DNA of 64,000 nt, from positions 18,832,877 to 18,896,876 of the forward strand of contig OZ020591.1 in NCBI GenBank assembly GCA_963971535.1, in the 5' to 3' direction. Each line of letters opens with the position of its first letter. Position 1 is the stretch's first letter. Both the position numbers and the translations under genes were made by a program. The stretch comes from Notolepis coatsorum (Eukaryota; Chordata; Actinopteri; Aulopiformes; Paralepididae). Of this stretch, positions 1-10,758 are shown one piece after another. The notes beneath the pieces were generated by a model, which had not been told where the DNA came from, ran no database searches, and saw only the letters and a program-made list of their open reading frames with translations.

Positions 1-864
1 GTGGATGCCGTCCGGACCTGCTGCCTTCCTGATATTCACTTTTTTAAAGGTCCGCCTCACCTCATGCTCTGTTACCCTGAACACTGCGCCTCCATCAGCA
101 GCCGACCCCCCCCCCCCCCCCATTGCCGTGGCTTGTGAGCTGGTGTTGTTATTACCAGCATCAAACCTCGCATAGAAGGTATTGAGGTCATTTGCTAAGG
201 AGATGTCACTGTTCAGTTTGAGGGAGGCGCCTTTGTAGTCTGTCATCGTTTTGAGCCCCTGCCACATAGCTCTAGAGTCAGCTTGTTCAAACTGGAGTTC
301 AATTTTATCCCTGTAGCGCCGTTTGGCCTCTGACACTGTCCTCCTTACGTTGTATCGCGCCACCTTGTGGTCATTCATGTTGCCTGCCACTAGGCCGTCG
401 TTGTATGCTTTGGTGCGCTCTCTCAGAGCTTCACGGACGGATTTGTCTACCCAGGGTTTTTGATTTGGGTAAACTCTCATTTTGGTAGTGGGGATTGTTT
501 CTTCCACCCTAGTACAAACATAGTCCAGCACTGTTTCCGTGTAGACATTAATGTTATCTGTGTCGCGGAACACATTCCAGTCTGTGCAGTGAAACACAGA
601 CCGGAGCGTGTCCTCTGACGTCAAATCCCATTTCTGCACCTCTCGCGAGACTACAGGAGTACTTTTAATTCTCTGTTTGTACTTTGGTGAAAGAAAGATT
701 GACGCGTGATCTGATTTACCAAAGCCACTATCAGAATGAGCCTTGTAGCCACCTTTAAATTGCGTGTAACAGTGATCTAGGATGTTACCGCCTCTGGTGT
801 TGCAAGTCACATGCTGATAGAAGTCAAGTAATACCTTTCTCAGATTGGCGCTATTGAAATCTCC
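1..864 (-). mobile_element. CR1/L2-group LINE, copy B (endonuclease to start of RT)
   Basis: Reading the minus strand from about 864 down to the window edge gives one open frame without a stop. It starts at the APE endonuclease motif GDFN, passes an SDH motif (GKSDHAS, about 700-720) and a YPNQKPW linker, and enters reverse transcriptase at KAAGPDG near base 5. The element is therefore 5'-truncated inside the endonuclease and runs off the left edge. A C-run at 105-121 encodes a polyglycine stretch and may be a replication-slippage site. The family is a Jockey-superfamily LINE of the CR1/L2/Rex1 group; I cannot separate these clades by eye. Copy A of the same family lies directly upstream (2147-4375). 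Confidence 0.8.
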
Positions 865-890
865 CTGTGCGTGTGGATGTGTGTGCTATG

Positions 891-2138
891 CAGTGATGCC
901 ACAGATTACTTGTAAAAGTAATCCGATTACTGATTACTGATTACTTCTTTAAAAAGTAATCCAAGTTACTTTACTGATTACTTGATTATCAGAGTAACTT
1001 AGTTACTTTGAAAGTAACTAGGTTACGAAGTCGTCGTCGTTCCCCCAACAGTTTTTTTTAACGCTTTATTGAAAGTGCATAAATTGTTTTTAACTTGTTT
1101 CTCTGCACATAACGTAAATTGTTAAACTAGTGCTTCAGCTTCTGTACCATCAAGTATGGTAAAGCAACAGTCTATGATGCTCACAGCATTAGAGCAGCCA
1201 GCCAGTGGTTTTACAAAACCAGTGTATCCATTCACATCTAACAAATGCAGGCTGAACTATTCAATTATATCAACTGTAACTATTAAATTGTTTTTATAAA
1301 TGTCTCTCTATAAACATACAATCAGTCTCTCTTTAACATGTAAATTAACTGTAAATCTGGCAAATAAGAGCTTTTGCTCTGCCACCATCAAATATACATT
1401 AATCAAAAGGGAAAGAAACAATCTCTCTCTTTTGCTGTTTGGCTGGCCTCCGAGTCCTCCTGTACCTAGTCGAAGCGTCGGCTAGTGTTGTGATTCCAGA
1501 TGCTTTCAATGCAATTGGATGTGCTGTTTTTAGCGGTAGACAGTATTTTGTTTCCTCCGCATATGCATAGACAAGCGTTTTGGGGTGGAAGTCTGAACAG
1601 AAACCGCAAAAGTCTTCTTGCGGTTTCACTTTTAATTTTGCGTTTAGACAAGCGTTTTGGGGTGGAATTCTCAGACGAATGCAGACGAGGCTGTAACAAC
1701 GGAGCCCTGCTGTCACACGATTGGCGCATATGTCACATGACGTGCTGTGAAGACCCGCCCTACTCTGCCTCTGATTCGCAGACTGTGGATGGGGAATGTG
1801 ACTGTACCAAAGCAGAGTCACTCACAGACAGAGTGTCCAGTCACGCCGCGGGACACATTCTTGTGTAACCCTTTCACTGCCACACTACGTCACTCCCAAA
1901 TAAGAAAAACAGCTCAAAATGTATTTTTGACTGTCGAAAACGAAATAAATACTGCATTCCGCCTGCATTATGAATTTATGATGAGATAGTAACAAAATAG
2001 TAACGCACAGCCACTTTGACAAGTAACTGCAATCAGATTACTGGCTTTTAAAGATTAACGCGTTAGATTACTATTTTCGGGGGAAAGTAATCAGATTACA
2101 ATAACGCGTTACTTAGTAGCGCGTTACCGGCATCACTG
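891..2138. mobile_element. Non-autonomous hAT element with 8-bp TSD
   Basis: The ends are 10-bp perfect inverted repeats, cagtgatgcc at 891-900 and ggcatcactg at 2129-2138. They are flanked by identical 8-bp direct repeats gtgctatg at 883-890 and 2139-2146, the hallmark of hAT transposition. The subterminal sequence is rich in short gattact/agtaatc motifs in both orientations, likely transposase-binding or foldback sequence. No transposase-like frame was found, so this is a non-autonomous (MITE-like) copy of 1248 bp. It sits in the 3' UTR of LINE copy A. Confidence 0.93.
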
Positions 2139-2146
2139 GTGCTATG

Positions 2147-4375
2147 TGCAATTTACTAGTGTTGTGTAGTGTTTATTGTTCGTTGAGCAGCCTGATGGCC
2201 TCAGGGCTCTACAGTGCGACCAAATTGCTCGCATATGCCCCTAAAAATATTTGTGTGCGAGCCGTAAAAATCAATTACGCGCACGCTGTGCGAGTACAGA
2301 TTACAGCCTCTCTCGTCTTTTTTTTCCTCCGCTGCGAGATCGTTAAACTACAAGTCCCACATTGCACTCAAGCCAACGGTCCAATCACAGTAGAGTGACG
2401 TAACTGGTTTCATGAGAAAGAAAGCAAATGACCAATCGGAAGCTCTCATTTGGCTTGTTTACTTCCTGAAACGCCACCATTGCGATATGCGAGTTTCCCG
2501 AGACATGTAACTTCTAGTCTTACCAATAGCAATATATTTTAGAACACCTAGATTTAGCGATAGCAATAGTAATATAACGTTAATGCAACAAAACGAATGC
2601 CTTGCTTTGTTAATCATAACGTTGATGCAGTAGCGTATGCCGTTGTGTTGACTGTAACGGTCATGATAACAACATAACACTGTGTACACATTCAAATTGC
2701 GATAATCGATTCTAACATTTTCAAATCGATGCAGTTGAATTTCCCCCTTAGGATCGATGCATTGTTACACCCCTACACTAAAGTCACTGGCCCACTGTGT
2801 ATCTGTGTGTACAGCTAACTTGGCTAGCGTTATGAACAGCAGAGGTGGGCAATAGGGTCCAGCTGCAGCGCCGGACGGTCGGAGTGCAAGCGGTGTGACG
2901 TAATTGGCAGACTCGACTGTCAATCAATGGTCTACCTGACACGCAAACTCATAAACAATGTTTCTGTACTGGAGGTGTACAGTATTTCAATAGGCAACCC
3001 TGAAAGGATTATTTCTCTAGAAGAGCAACACAGCCAAAACATAGGCATTGTATGCATAAAAGGGGCAAAAGCTAAAGTTAAGTGACTGTTACTTTTGTAG
3101 CAGTAGTTTGATTTGATAGTTTATTTGATAGGGATAGCACATGTTAATGAACATCAAGTACAAAATACAAAATGTAAACATGCAGGGTTGTAACAAGAGC
3201 TAATTTACACACATGCACGCACAGTACAAATATACATTTATAAAAAAAAAAAAAATCTTTTACTTGAAATATTTTCACTGTGCTCCTAAATATTTTTGGG
3301 TGCTCCTAAATTTCTTTGTGTGCTCCTAACTTTTTTCATTTAGGAGCACCTGTGCCCCTAGTGAAAAAGGTTAGCATAGAGCCCTGGGCCTGGGGATAGA
3401 AGCTTCTTCTGAGTCTTTCTGTGCTCGCCTTGAGACTCCGGTATCGCTTGCCTGACCGCAGCAGTTCAAAGAGGCAGTTGTTCGGGTGGCTGGAGTCCTT
3501 AATGATTCTCTTAGCCTTACCCCTGCACCGCTTGTTGTAAATGTTCTGGAGGGTGGGGAGCCCCCCTCCAATTGTGCGTTCGGCTGAACGTGTCACTCTT
3601 TGTAGTCTGCTTCGGTCTTGTGCAGTGCTATTCCCAAACCAGGAGGTGATGTTGCCAGTCAGGATGCTCTCTATTGTACATGAGTAGAAGTTCTTAAGGA
3701 TCTTCTGACTGACTTGGAACTTCCTTAGGCGCCTGAGGAAGTAGAGGCGTTGTCGTGCCTTCTTCACAACACTGTCAATGTGTGTGGTCCATGTCAAGTC
3801 CTCAGATATGTGGGCTCCGAGGTACTTAAAGCTGTTCACTCTCTCAACCGGTGCCCCGTCGATGCTGAGGGGGCTGTAGTCCTTGACCCCCGACCTCCTG
3901 AAGTCCACAATCATCTCCTTTTGTTTTGCTGACGTTCAGGGAGAGGCTGTTTTCCTGGCACCATCCCGCCAGGACCTTGACCTCTTCCAGGTAGGCCCTC
4001 TCGTCGTTTGCAGAGATTAGGCCCACCACTACTGTGTCGTCAGCAAATTTGATGATTGTGTTGTTACTCCGCTGAGCCACACAGTCGTGTGTGTACAGGG
4101 AGTAGAGGAGGGGACTCAGAACACAGCCCTGGGGGGCCCCTATGTTGAGGGTGATGGATGAGGAGGTGCAGTTGCCTGCTCTCACCACCTGGGGTCTGCC
4201 CGTCAGGAAGTCCAAGACCCACTGGCAGAGGTCATAGTTCAAGCCCAGGTCCCTGAGCTTGGCTATGAGTTTGGAGGGGACTATGGTATTGAATGCCGAG
4301 CTGTAGTCGATGAATAGCATTCTCACATAGTTCCCCTTCCTCTGCCGGTGACAGGAGTCTGTAGGGCCGCACGCA
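2147..4375 (-). pseudogene. CR1/L2-group LINE, copy A (RT C-terminal half and 3' end)
   Basis: The minus strand encodes the RT core in two overlapping frames (4326-3844 and 3914-3336). Visible motifs are [41 protein letters not shown] and the thumb segment FKYLGAHISEDLTW. The two frames imply a frameshift near 3900. The frame then runs into an inserted hAT at 3386. Rejoining across that insertion (to 2201) gives a normal C-terminus ending IRLLNEQ and a stop at about 2180, followed by a short 3' UTR. The element is 5'-truncated near 4375. The function in life would be target-primed reverse transcription. This copy is dead. Confidence 0.85.
2202..3386. mobile_element. Non-autonomous hAT5-like element with 5-bp TSD
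   Basis: Termini are cagggctcta at 2202-2211 and its reverse complement tagagccctg at 3377-3386. The 5-bp sequence ggcct flanks both sides (2197-2201 and 3387-3391). Removing the element and one ggcct restores a continuous LINE C-terminus (SFYPQA joined to IRLLNEQ), which proves the boundaries. A 5-bp duplication fits the hAT5 group rather than the usual 8-bp hATs. The 3' part repeats the motif gtgctcctaa three times (about 3280-3340). No transposase frame was seen. Confidence 0.9.
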
Positions 4376-4827
4376 GTGGTCTGTCCACTTCCCCTAGATG
4401 GGCGACATCTTCTAGAAAACGAGTGTTCATTGGAGGAGCTTAGAGCGCAATGATGATGTTCATTGGTTATGGATTATAATGAGGCGCAAATGGGAGGAAT
4501 CATAAGGGGGGAGTTTGAGTTCGGCTTGCCAGTAAGCGAATCAGCAGATTGCAGAATGATTCTTTTGGTTTTGCTTACTACTCGCCAGTGTGGCGAGTGC
4601 TCTTCATGAATCACTCGCCAAACATAAAGAATACTCGCATTTGGCGAGTAAAATGGCCTAATTTCCTCCCCTGGGTATAGGATCTGTGCATCCCTATATA
4701 TTGGTTCAGCGTGTTGTTACTTTCCTGTTAAGAGTGTAATGTGAAATAGTGGCCTGACCCTTTGGTACTTTCAAAAGCAATGGTTACAACAAATTACATT
4801 TAAATGATTGTATGCCCTTCTTTCTAG
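4376..4827. other. Unassigned spacer with DNA-transposon-like end
   Basis: There is no coding signal. Around 4588-4660 the motif actcgcca and its complement tggcgagt recur several times as inverted repeats. The segment finishes in tttcctcccctg near 4673, which looks like the end of a hAT-type element (reverse complement cagggg...). I found no matching left end or target duplication, so this is only a suggestion. The last 20 bases before 4828 form a pyrimidine-rich splice acceptor for the zinc-finger exon. Confidence 0.4.
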
Positions 4828-6575
4828 ACTCCATGGCCTTACAGCTGTTTATCTGTGAAGAGGAGGTTCCCCCTGAGCAGCAGGAGAGGAGCCCCAGTCT
4901 GGACCAGGAGGAGCCAGAGCGCCTACAGATTAAAGAGGAACAGGAGGAACTCTGGATCAGTCAGGAGGGAGAGGAGCTTCCTGTCTCTGTGAAGAGTGAA
5001 CATGATGAAGAGAAACCTCAGTCCTCACAGCTCAGCCAAACCCAGGACACAGAGCCCCTCCAGATTAAAGAGGAACAGGAGGAACTATGTCAAGATCTAG
5101 AGGAGGCTGATGGCTCCGAGATGACCTTACAACCTATGAAATGTGAAAATGAAGGTGAGAACAATCTGTCCTCTCAACTCAGCCAAAACCGGGACCCAGA
5201 GCAGATTAAAGATGAACTAGATCAAGGGCTGGAAGAAGCTGATCTCTCCAAGATCACAGTTCACCCAGTGAAATGTGAAGATGGTCAAGAGAACGCTCTG
5301 TCCTTCCAGCCTCTTCAAACCCAAAGGGAGAAAAACAGAGAAGCATACTCTTTACCCAGCACCTCAACTGAACACATGAAAACAGAACCTGAAGGAGAGG
5401 ACTGTGGAGTAGCGGAACTAACCAGTAACTTAGATCCAGCTGGTGATTTAGAACCAACTAGAGATAGCCAGCCTCTCTCTTCAGACTGTTCTGGAACTGA
5501 GACTGATGACGGTGATGATGACAGTTCTGGAGCTGAGACTGATGATGGCGATGAATGGAAGGAGAGTGGAGGTCCAGGTTTGATGGCAGTAAAACAAAAG
5601 AAGACACAGAAAATACAAACGTTGTCTAACAGGCCTGGGTTCAGCAATAAGAGAGATCTGAAGATACACATAAAAAATCATACCAGAGTGAAACTATTTG
5701 GTTGTTCAGTTTGTGGGAAAGGGTTCAGTAGGAAGGAACATCTGAAGATACACATGAGAACTCATACTGGAGAGAAACCATTTGTTTGTTCAGTTTGTGG
5801 GAAAGGGTTCAGTCAGCAAACAAGTCTGAAGACACACATGATAACTCATACTGGAGATAAACCATTTAGCTGTTCAGTTTGTGGGAAAGGGTGCAGTAGG
5901 AAGGGAGGTCTGAAGAGACACATGATGACTCATACCGGAGTGAAACCATTTGGTTGTTCCGTTTGTGGGAAAGGGTTCAAGTACCAAACAAGTCTGAAGA
6001 CACACATGATGTCTCATACTGGAGAGAAACCATTTAGTTGTTCAGTTTGTGGGAAAGGGTTCAATCGGCAAACACAGCTTAAGATGCACGTAAAAATTCA
6101 TACCGAAGTGAAACCTTTTGTTTGTTCAGCTTGTGGGAAAGGGTTCAATGACCAAAGAAATCTGGAGAGACACATGATAATTCATACTGGAGAGAAACCA
6201 TTTAGTTGTTCAGTTTGTGAGAAAGGGTTCAGTATGAAGGCAGTTCTGAAGAAACACATGAGAACACATACTGGAGAGAAACCATTTAGCTGTTCAGTTT
6301 GTGGGAAAGGGTTCAGTCAGCAAACAAATATGAAGAAACACATGACAACTCATACTGGAGAGAAACCATTTAGCTGTTCAGTTTGTGGGAAAGGGTTCAA
6401 GCTTAAAGAAATTCTGAAGACACACATGATAACTCATACTGGAGAGAAACCATTTAGCTGTTCAGTTTGTGGGAAAGGGTTCAATGTTAAATCAAATATG
6501 AAGAAACACACTAGAACTCATACAGGAAAGAAACCATTTAAGGAATCTTTGGATTTATTTTTGTTTTGTGATTGA
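4828..6575 (+). CDS. C2H2 zinc-finger protein, terminal coding exon
   Basis: A long open frame encodes a fish-type poly-C2H2 protein, presumably a nuclear sequence-specific DNA-binding regulator. The N-terminal ~260 residues are acidic, with repeated QIKEEQEEL and SQLSQ blocks and a D/E-rich stretch (about residues 220-245). One degenerate finger lacking its cysteines (about 270-290) follows. Then come ten intact fingers of the form CSVCGKGF...H-x3-H with TGEKP-type linkers to the C-terminus. The open frame extends to an ATG at 4812, but that ATG lies inside the tract ccttctttctag. I therefore take 4828 as a splice acceptor product and 4833 (MALQLF) as the first safe Met. The first exon(s) were not found. 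No KRAB or SCAN domain is visible. The finger repeats are very alike at DNA level, suggesting recent internal expansion or conversion. Confidence 0.88.
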
Positions 6576-7262
6576 TTTCCGTTTATCTTCATTCGTATCA
6601 AACAAAGATTCTGTACCTCTTTTGATTTAGTCAATAAAATATATCTCATAGCTTGTTTTGACTCTTATTATGAGTGTTATAATTTAAAATGCTGTGTAGC
6701 CATTGTGACATGATATTTTACTTAAATTAAAAGTAGAATACAGAAAATAGTTAAATAAAAAGGTCTAGACATTAATGTTGAGTTTTTCAAATGTATTATT
6801 TTGGCACAAACCCGGTACCATTTAGCTCCATTGTATTGGAGTGACAGCGGACATCTCTACTGCAGATATGTCGTGCCCTAGTGGGCTTCGCTCATAAGTA
6901 GTTCAAGGTAGCAGTCAGAAGACTGAGGTGTGACAGCAACTGTGTATTCCTTCAATAACTGGTGGCGCCAGAGAGCATCTGACAACCTCAGAGCCTGTTT
7001 CACCACAGAACTGGTGGGTCACATGCTTGAAGCTCTGATCCCCAGGAAGACTTCAGTGTTCAATGTTGAAAGACGGACACATCACATTGGACCTGGACTT
7101 CAATTTAAAAACAGAAATGGACTTCCATAATGTTATTACTGTATATATTATATATTATGTTGTATGTATCAATGTTGTAGAATGTGGCTGCAATATTATC
7201 ATTCATTGATAATTGTTCCACAGTAACAATTAGGGATAGGAAATGTAGCAGCCAGAATAGTG
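6576..7262 (+). repeat. 3' UTR and downstream flank, unit 1 of a tandem duplication
   Basis: This AT-rich segment contains no gene of its own. Its parts 6576-6790 and about 6990-7262 are clearly repeated at 12085-12345 and 12658-12905, next to a zinc-finger pseudogene. The whole 3' end of the gene plus its downstream flank was therefore duplicated. The part between about 6795 and 6985 has no counterpart in unit 2, where a SINE lies instead. Confidence 0.8.
6633..6638 (+). promoter_or_regulatory. Polyadenylation signal of the zinc-finger gene
   Basis: The hexamer aataaa lies 58 bases after the stop codon. The same hexamer and its surroundings are conserved in the decayed duplicate (about 12168), which supports it as part of the original 3' UTR. 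Confidence 0.6.
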
Positions 7263-7401
7263 ATTTTGTGTTCATGAAGTTTTTATATTCATTTATTCTC
7301 ATTTACATGATTGAATCTAAATATTTATACTAATCTAATTTGATTTAATATAAAGATTTAGTTTTTGTTCATATTACCGATGGTATGGCTATATTATTAA
7401 T

Positions 7402-8415
7402 TAGGTATGCACGATATTGATTTTTTGACACCGATAACTTTATGCTCCTCAAGCCGATAACCGATACCGATAACCGATATTTATTGTATTATTTAAAAAA
7501 AAAATGAATGTGTGTATATATTCTTTTTATCAAATTTTTTTTTCAACATGAAACAAAACACATCACAATACAATAATAATAATACATACCAGCCAGGCAG
7601 CGCTGTTTGCTCCCGGGACGAATAGCCACGGTAGTTAGCCAGCAACCAGCCAGACAGAGATGTTAGCGACGAGTAGCCACGGTAGTTAGCCAGCAACCAG
7701 CCAGACAGAGATGTTAGCGACGAGTAGCCACGGTAGTTAGCCAGCAACCAGCCAGACAGAGACGTTAGCGACGAGTAGCCACGGTAGTTAGCCAGCAACC
7801 AGCCAGACAGAGACGTTAGCGACGAGTAGCCACGGTAGTTAGCCAGCAACCAGCCAGACAGAGACGTTAGCTCCCGGGACGAATAGCCACGTTAGTTAGC
7901 CAGCAACCAGCCAGACAGAGATGTTAGCTCCCGGGACGAATAGCCACGTTAGTTAGCCAGCAACCAGCCAGACAGAGACGTTAGCTCCCGGGACGAATAG
8001 CTACGTTAGTTAGCCAGCAACCAGCCAGACATTTGCATTTGTTACAAATAGCAAGCGAACTTTTTTCATCTGAAACTTTGAAAAAGTCCCACACTACTGA
8101 CGCCATCTTTGTTGTTTACACCCGCGCTGCGGCTGAAAGTTAGTGGCCACGTCACAGCCAAGAAAGGGAGCGCTGGATTTGTGTAAACTAAAACGCCCTC
8201 TACCTATACCACACGCTATCAGTCGTACCACAGTACTGGCAAAACGGGAGGAGCCCACAGCAAAAACAAACGCCCTTCATCCCAATTCACCAACACAGCA
8301 TTTTTTTTTTACCAACAAATATATTCTGTTATCGGAGCTATCAATAACGTTATCGGGTTTATCGGGATGACGTCATAATTGCTGATATCGGCCCGATAAT
8401 TATCGTGCATCCCTA
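7402..8415. mobile_element. Non-autonomous hAT element with internal minisatellite
   Basis: The left end taggtatgcacgata (7402) and right end tatcgtgcatcccta (8401-8415) are imperfect inverted repeats. Identical 8-bp direct repeats ttattaat flank it at 7394-7401 and 8416-8423. The subterminal regions repeat ccgataa-type motifs. The central third is a tandem minisatellite (see 7607-8030). No transposase frame was found; the apparent 118-residue minus-strand frame at 7493-7849 is produced by the tandem repeat. Confidence 0.92.
7607..8030. repeat. 51/57-bp minisatellite inside the hAT element
   Basis: Eight units share the core agttagccagcaaccagcc. Inner units are 51 bp and carry gcgacgagtagcc; outer units are 57 bp and carry ctcccgggacgaatagcc. 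Because 51 and 57 are multiples of three, the array stays open and yields a 17-residue repeated peptide on the minus strand. I regard that as an artefact, not a gene. Confidence 0.9.
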
Positions 8416-8423
8416 TTATTAAT

Positions 8424-9220
8424 TTGTGATAAATCTCTTAATGTTGTGCGTTTAACCTATTAGCCCCTCCCCCTCTCCCCATAATATAAGGAACAGGAAG
8501 TGATTTCTTTGTCAGTAAGAGTTTAGAGACATAACCTAGGTCGAAAAATAATGGTTTAATTTAAAACGAGTCTCATTCTCCATTGCTACTTTACTGTTTG
8601 TTGGATACCATTCCCCCATATAGAGATGAATGTTGGTTTAGTGCCTCTACACTATATATAATATAATAATTATCTCCATCAGGTCGGTTCTGTCCACCTG
8701 TTTATCTCTGTCCGCAGCTAACGTCACAATAGGGCAGTTTTGGACAAGTATTTTAAGTTAATTCATTTCCATCATTGAAATGCATATTAAGTATGAAGTT
8801 ACAGCTTTTCACCACAAGAGGGTGATATTACACAGGTTCGCTGGTAATCAGCTCTCTGGCACCTGTTAACAATATATAGACATATAGTCATAGTGAACCT
8901 ATTGTCATTGATATACATGCATTACAAATATTTATGAATAAATGATTGTCCATTGCAATAACTTTCATATCTCATGAACCGTTCATCGTACAGACTTGTG
9001 AGAGGGGTTAATGAGTGGTGGCTTCCCCTGGAAGGTTGGTGGTACCGTTAAAAACGGGCGTAAAAGTAGGGAGGCAGCAATGTTAGCTGTGCTGATGGGT
9101 TTCCTTTTAAGGTCCGATATTGTGTGTAGTCCCGGCCACACGCCACGTGGGTCATAGCTGCTTAGCTCCTTTCCAGGTGTTGGCCGTTCCAGGGAAGCCC
9201 CAAGCAGATGGGGCGGGGGA
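8424..9220. other. Unassigned AT-rich sequence
   Basis: No coding frame, LINE motif or terminal inverted repeat could be recognised. The segment lies between a hAT element and a LINE-A fragment and may be old single-copy DNA or a degraded repeat. Confidence 0.4.
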
Positions 9221-9576
9221 AACTGTACATTGGAATATCGACGAAACCTTACTTGGTCCCAAGAAGAGGGTCTGGTGTATTATTGGGTTAGGACATTTAC
9301 TGTACATTGGAGGGGCTTGGGTCAGGACATTTACAGGGGCCAGTTTCGAATAGCAGTCTCTCGTAGGTGCTCTTTGAGAGTGGTTTTGAAAGTGGGTAGT
9401 GATTCACATTCGTTTACAGCTGTGGGTAGGGCGTTCCACATTGATGTGGCATAATTGCGAAACGTGTTTAGTCCCTTTTGTAACAAAGGTAGCAGACAGG
9501 GGTAGGTGGAAGGTGCAATATGGTTGTACAAATAGTCAAACACACAGTCAAACAGCTTTAGCTCCCCGCTGGGCAA
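9221..9576 (-). mobile_element. LINE-A 3' fragment fused to unknown sequence
   Basis: On the minus strand 9472-9331 encodes the characteristic LINE-A C-terminus (GLNTFRNYATSMWNALP ... LRETAIRNWPL) followed by its C-rich 3' UTR (reverse complement of gtacattggagg, to about 9221). Upstream of 9472 the frame continues for about 33 residues that other LINE-A copies here do not have, so a breakpoint or a divergent subfamily is present. Confidence 0.7.
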
Positions 9577-9584
9577 TGCCCCTG

Positions 9585-10401
9585 GCCATTACATTGGTGG
9601 AGAACCTGCATTGCAATTTGTTTGTACAATAATCAAACGCTGTTAGGAGCAGCATGGAGAACCTGGTGATGCAGCTGTTAAAGGCCAATGAGGAGCAGAA
9701 GGCTGTGCACCGGGAGCTCCTGGCAGAACAAAGGCAGCAGAATGCTCTCATGTATGCAGAGATGAAGAAAGGTACGGCGCCAGGCCCTACCCAGCACAGT
9801 GGAGCTGGGGGACAACCCAACCCGAGCAGGTTTATCCCCAAGATGACTGAAAATGATGATGTGGAAGCCTATTTTCTGGCATTTGAACGAACAGCCACCA
9901 GGGAGAAGTGGGCTGAGGACACCTGGGCAGATCTCATTGGACCTTTTCTCACCGGGCCTGCGCAGCATGCCTATCTTGACCTCTCCCCTGAACAATAAGG
10001 TATATACCCATCTAAAAAAAGAGACTTTGGCTAGGTATGGTTACAGCCTGCATGCTCGAGCTCAAACATTTCATGAGTGGAAATACACTTCAGAGATGTC
10101 TGCCAGAGCCCAGCTGTATGACCTAGCTCGTTTGGGCAAATCCTGGCTGACTAATGACCCGGAGGGGGCGAGTGTGTTGGAGAGAGTGGTTATGGACAAA
10201 TGTATCCGTACATTACCCTATGATGCCAAGAAAATGGTGAGCCATGGTAACCCAACCGGGATTGATGATCTGGTCAATCTTGTTGAAAGCCACCAGGTCA
10301 CAATTGAACTGCTAAAGTCAGGAAGGACTGAGCCACCAGAGGCTGGGGAAAACAGGAAAGTCCCAGGGAAGGCCCTAGTGTGGGAAAAAGAACCAGAGTG
10401 A
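9585..10401 (+). pseudogene. Ty3/gypsy gag remnant (SCAN-like capsid)
   Basis: Two overlapping frames (9654-9998 and 9853-10401) together encode a Gag-like protein. It has an N-terminal coiled-coil/glutamine-rich segment, then an FIPKMTENDDVEAYFLAFER block and a helical capsid region, a pattern I recognise from the Gmr1-like gypsy Gags related to vertebrate SCAN domains. The frame is broken near 9993, where a stop (taa) and a shift interrupt the text. A short leader with tggtggagaacc (about 9595) resembles a primer-binding region. Nothing of protease, RT or integrase follows. No LTR was identified. Confidence 0.6.
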
Positions 10402-10758
10402 GAAGAACAGGGCCCTCATTTATCAACAGTGCTTAGAAAGTGTTCTACTTTCGTTCGTAAGCACAGAATTTAGAATGTGTGTACGCACAAAAAAATCGGG
10501 ATTTATCACACGTGCGTAGACGTGTCCCACGCACACCGGCAAGTACTCCGTGTTGATAAATGCCACTTGTTCTACGCTCCGCGCTCGTGCACGATTTTAA
10601 GTATTTGCATATAGAACCGCCCGTAATTAACCATATACGGTAATGAACACCCCCATGAAATGTGGAAAAGTGGACTAAACCGAGCGAAAGCGTGTTATGG
10701 GAGAAATACACGACAGGCTGACAGACATGTACACGGTGATGTCGGATATTATATCTAT
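10402..10758. other. Possible truncated DNA transposon (Harbinger-like)
   Basis: The segment starts with gggccctcatttatcaa, a type of terminus I associate with fish Harbinger-like elements, and shows cgtgcgtacg-like motifs. It is cut off at 10758 by the zinc-finger duplicate. No opposite terminus or target duplication was found. Confidence 0.3.

Noticed and set aside
4812..4827. The ATG at 4812 as the zinc-finger start codon
   Set aside because: It sits in a pyrimidine-rich tract ending in ttctag, a better splice acceptor than a start context; the encoded MPFFLD is not typical of the family.
7493..7849. A 118-residue repeat protein on the minus strand
   Set aside because: It is produced by a 51/57-bp minisatellite inside a hAT element; unit lengths divisible by three keep the frame open.
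7607..8030. Regularly spaced repeats as a CRISPR array
   Set aside because: The repeats are directly adjacent without unique spacers, and the context is eukaryotic.
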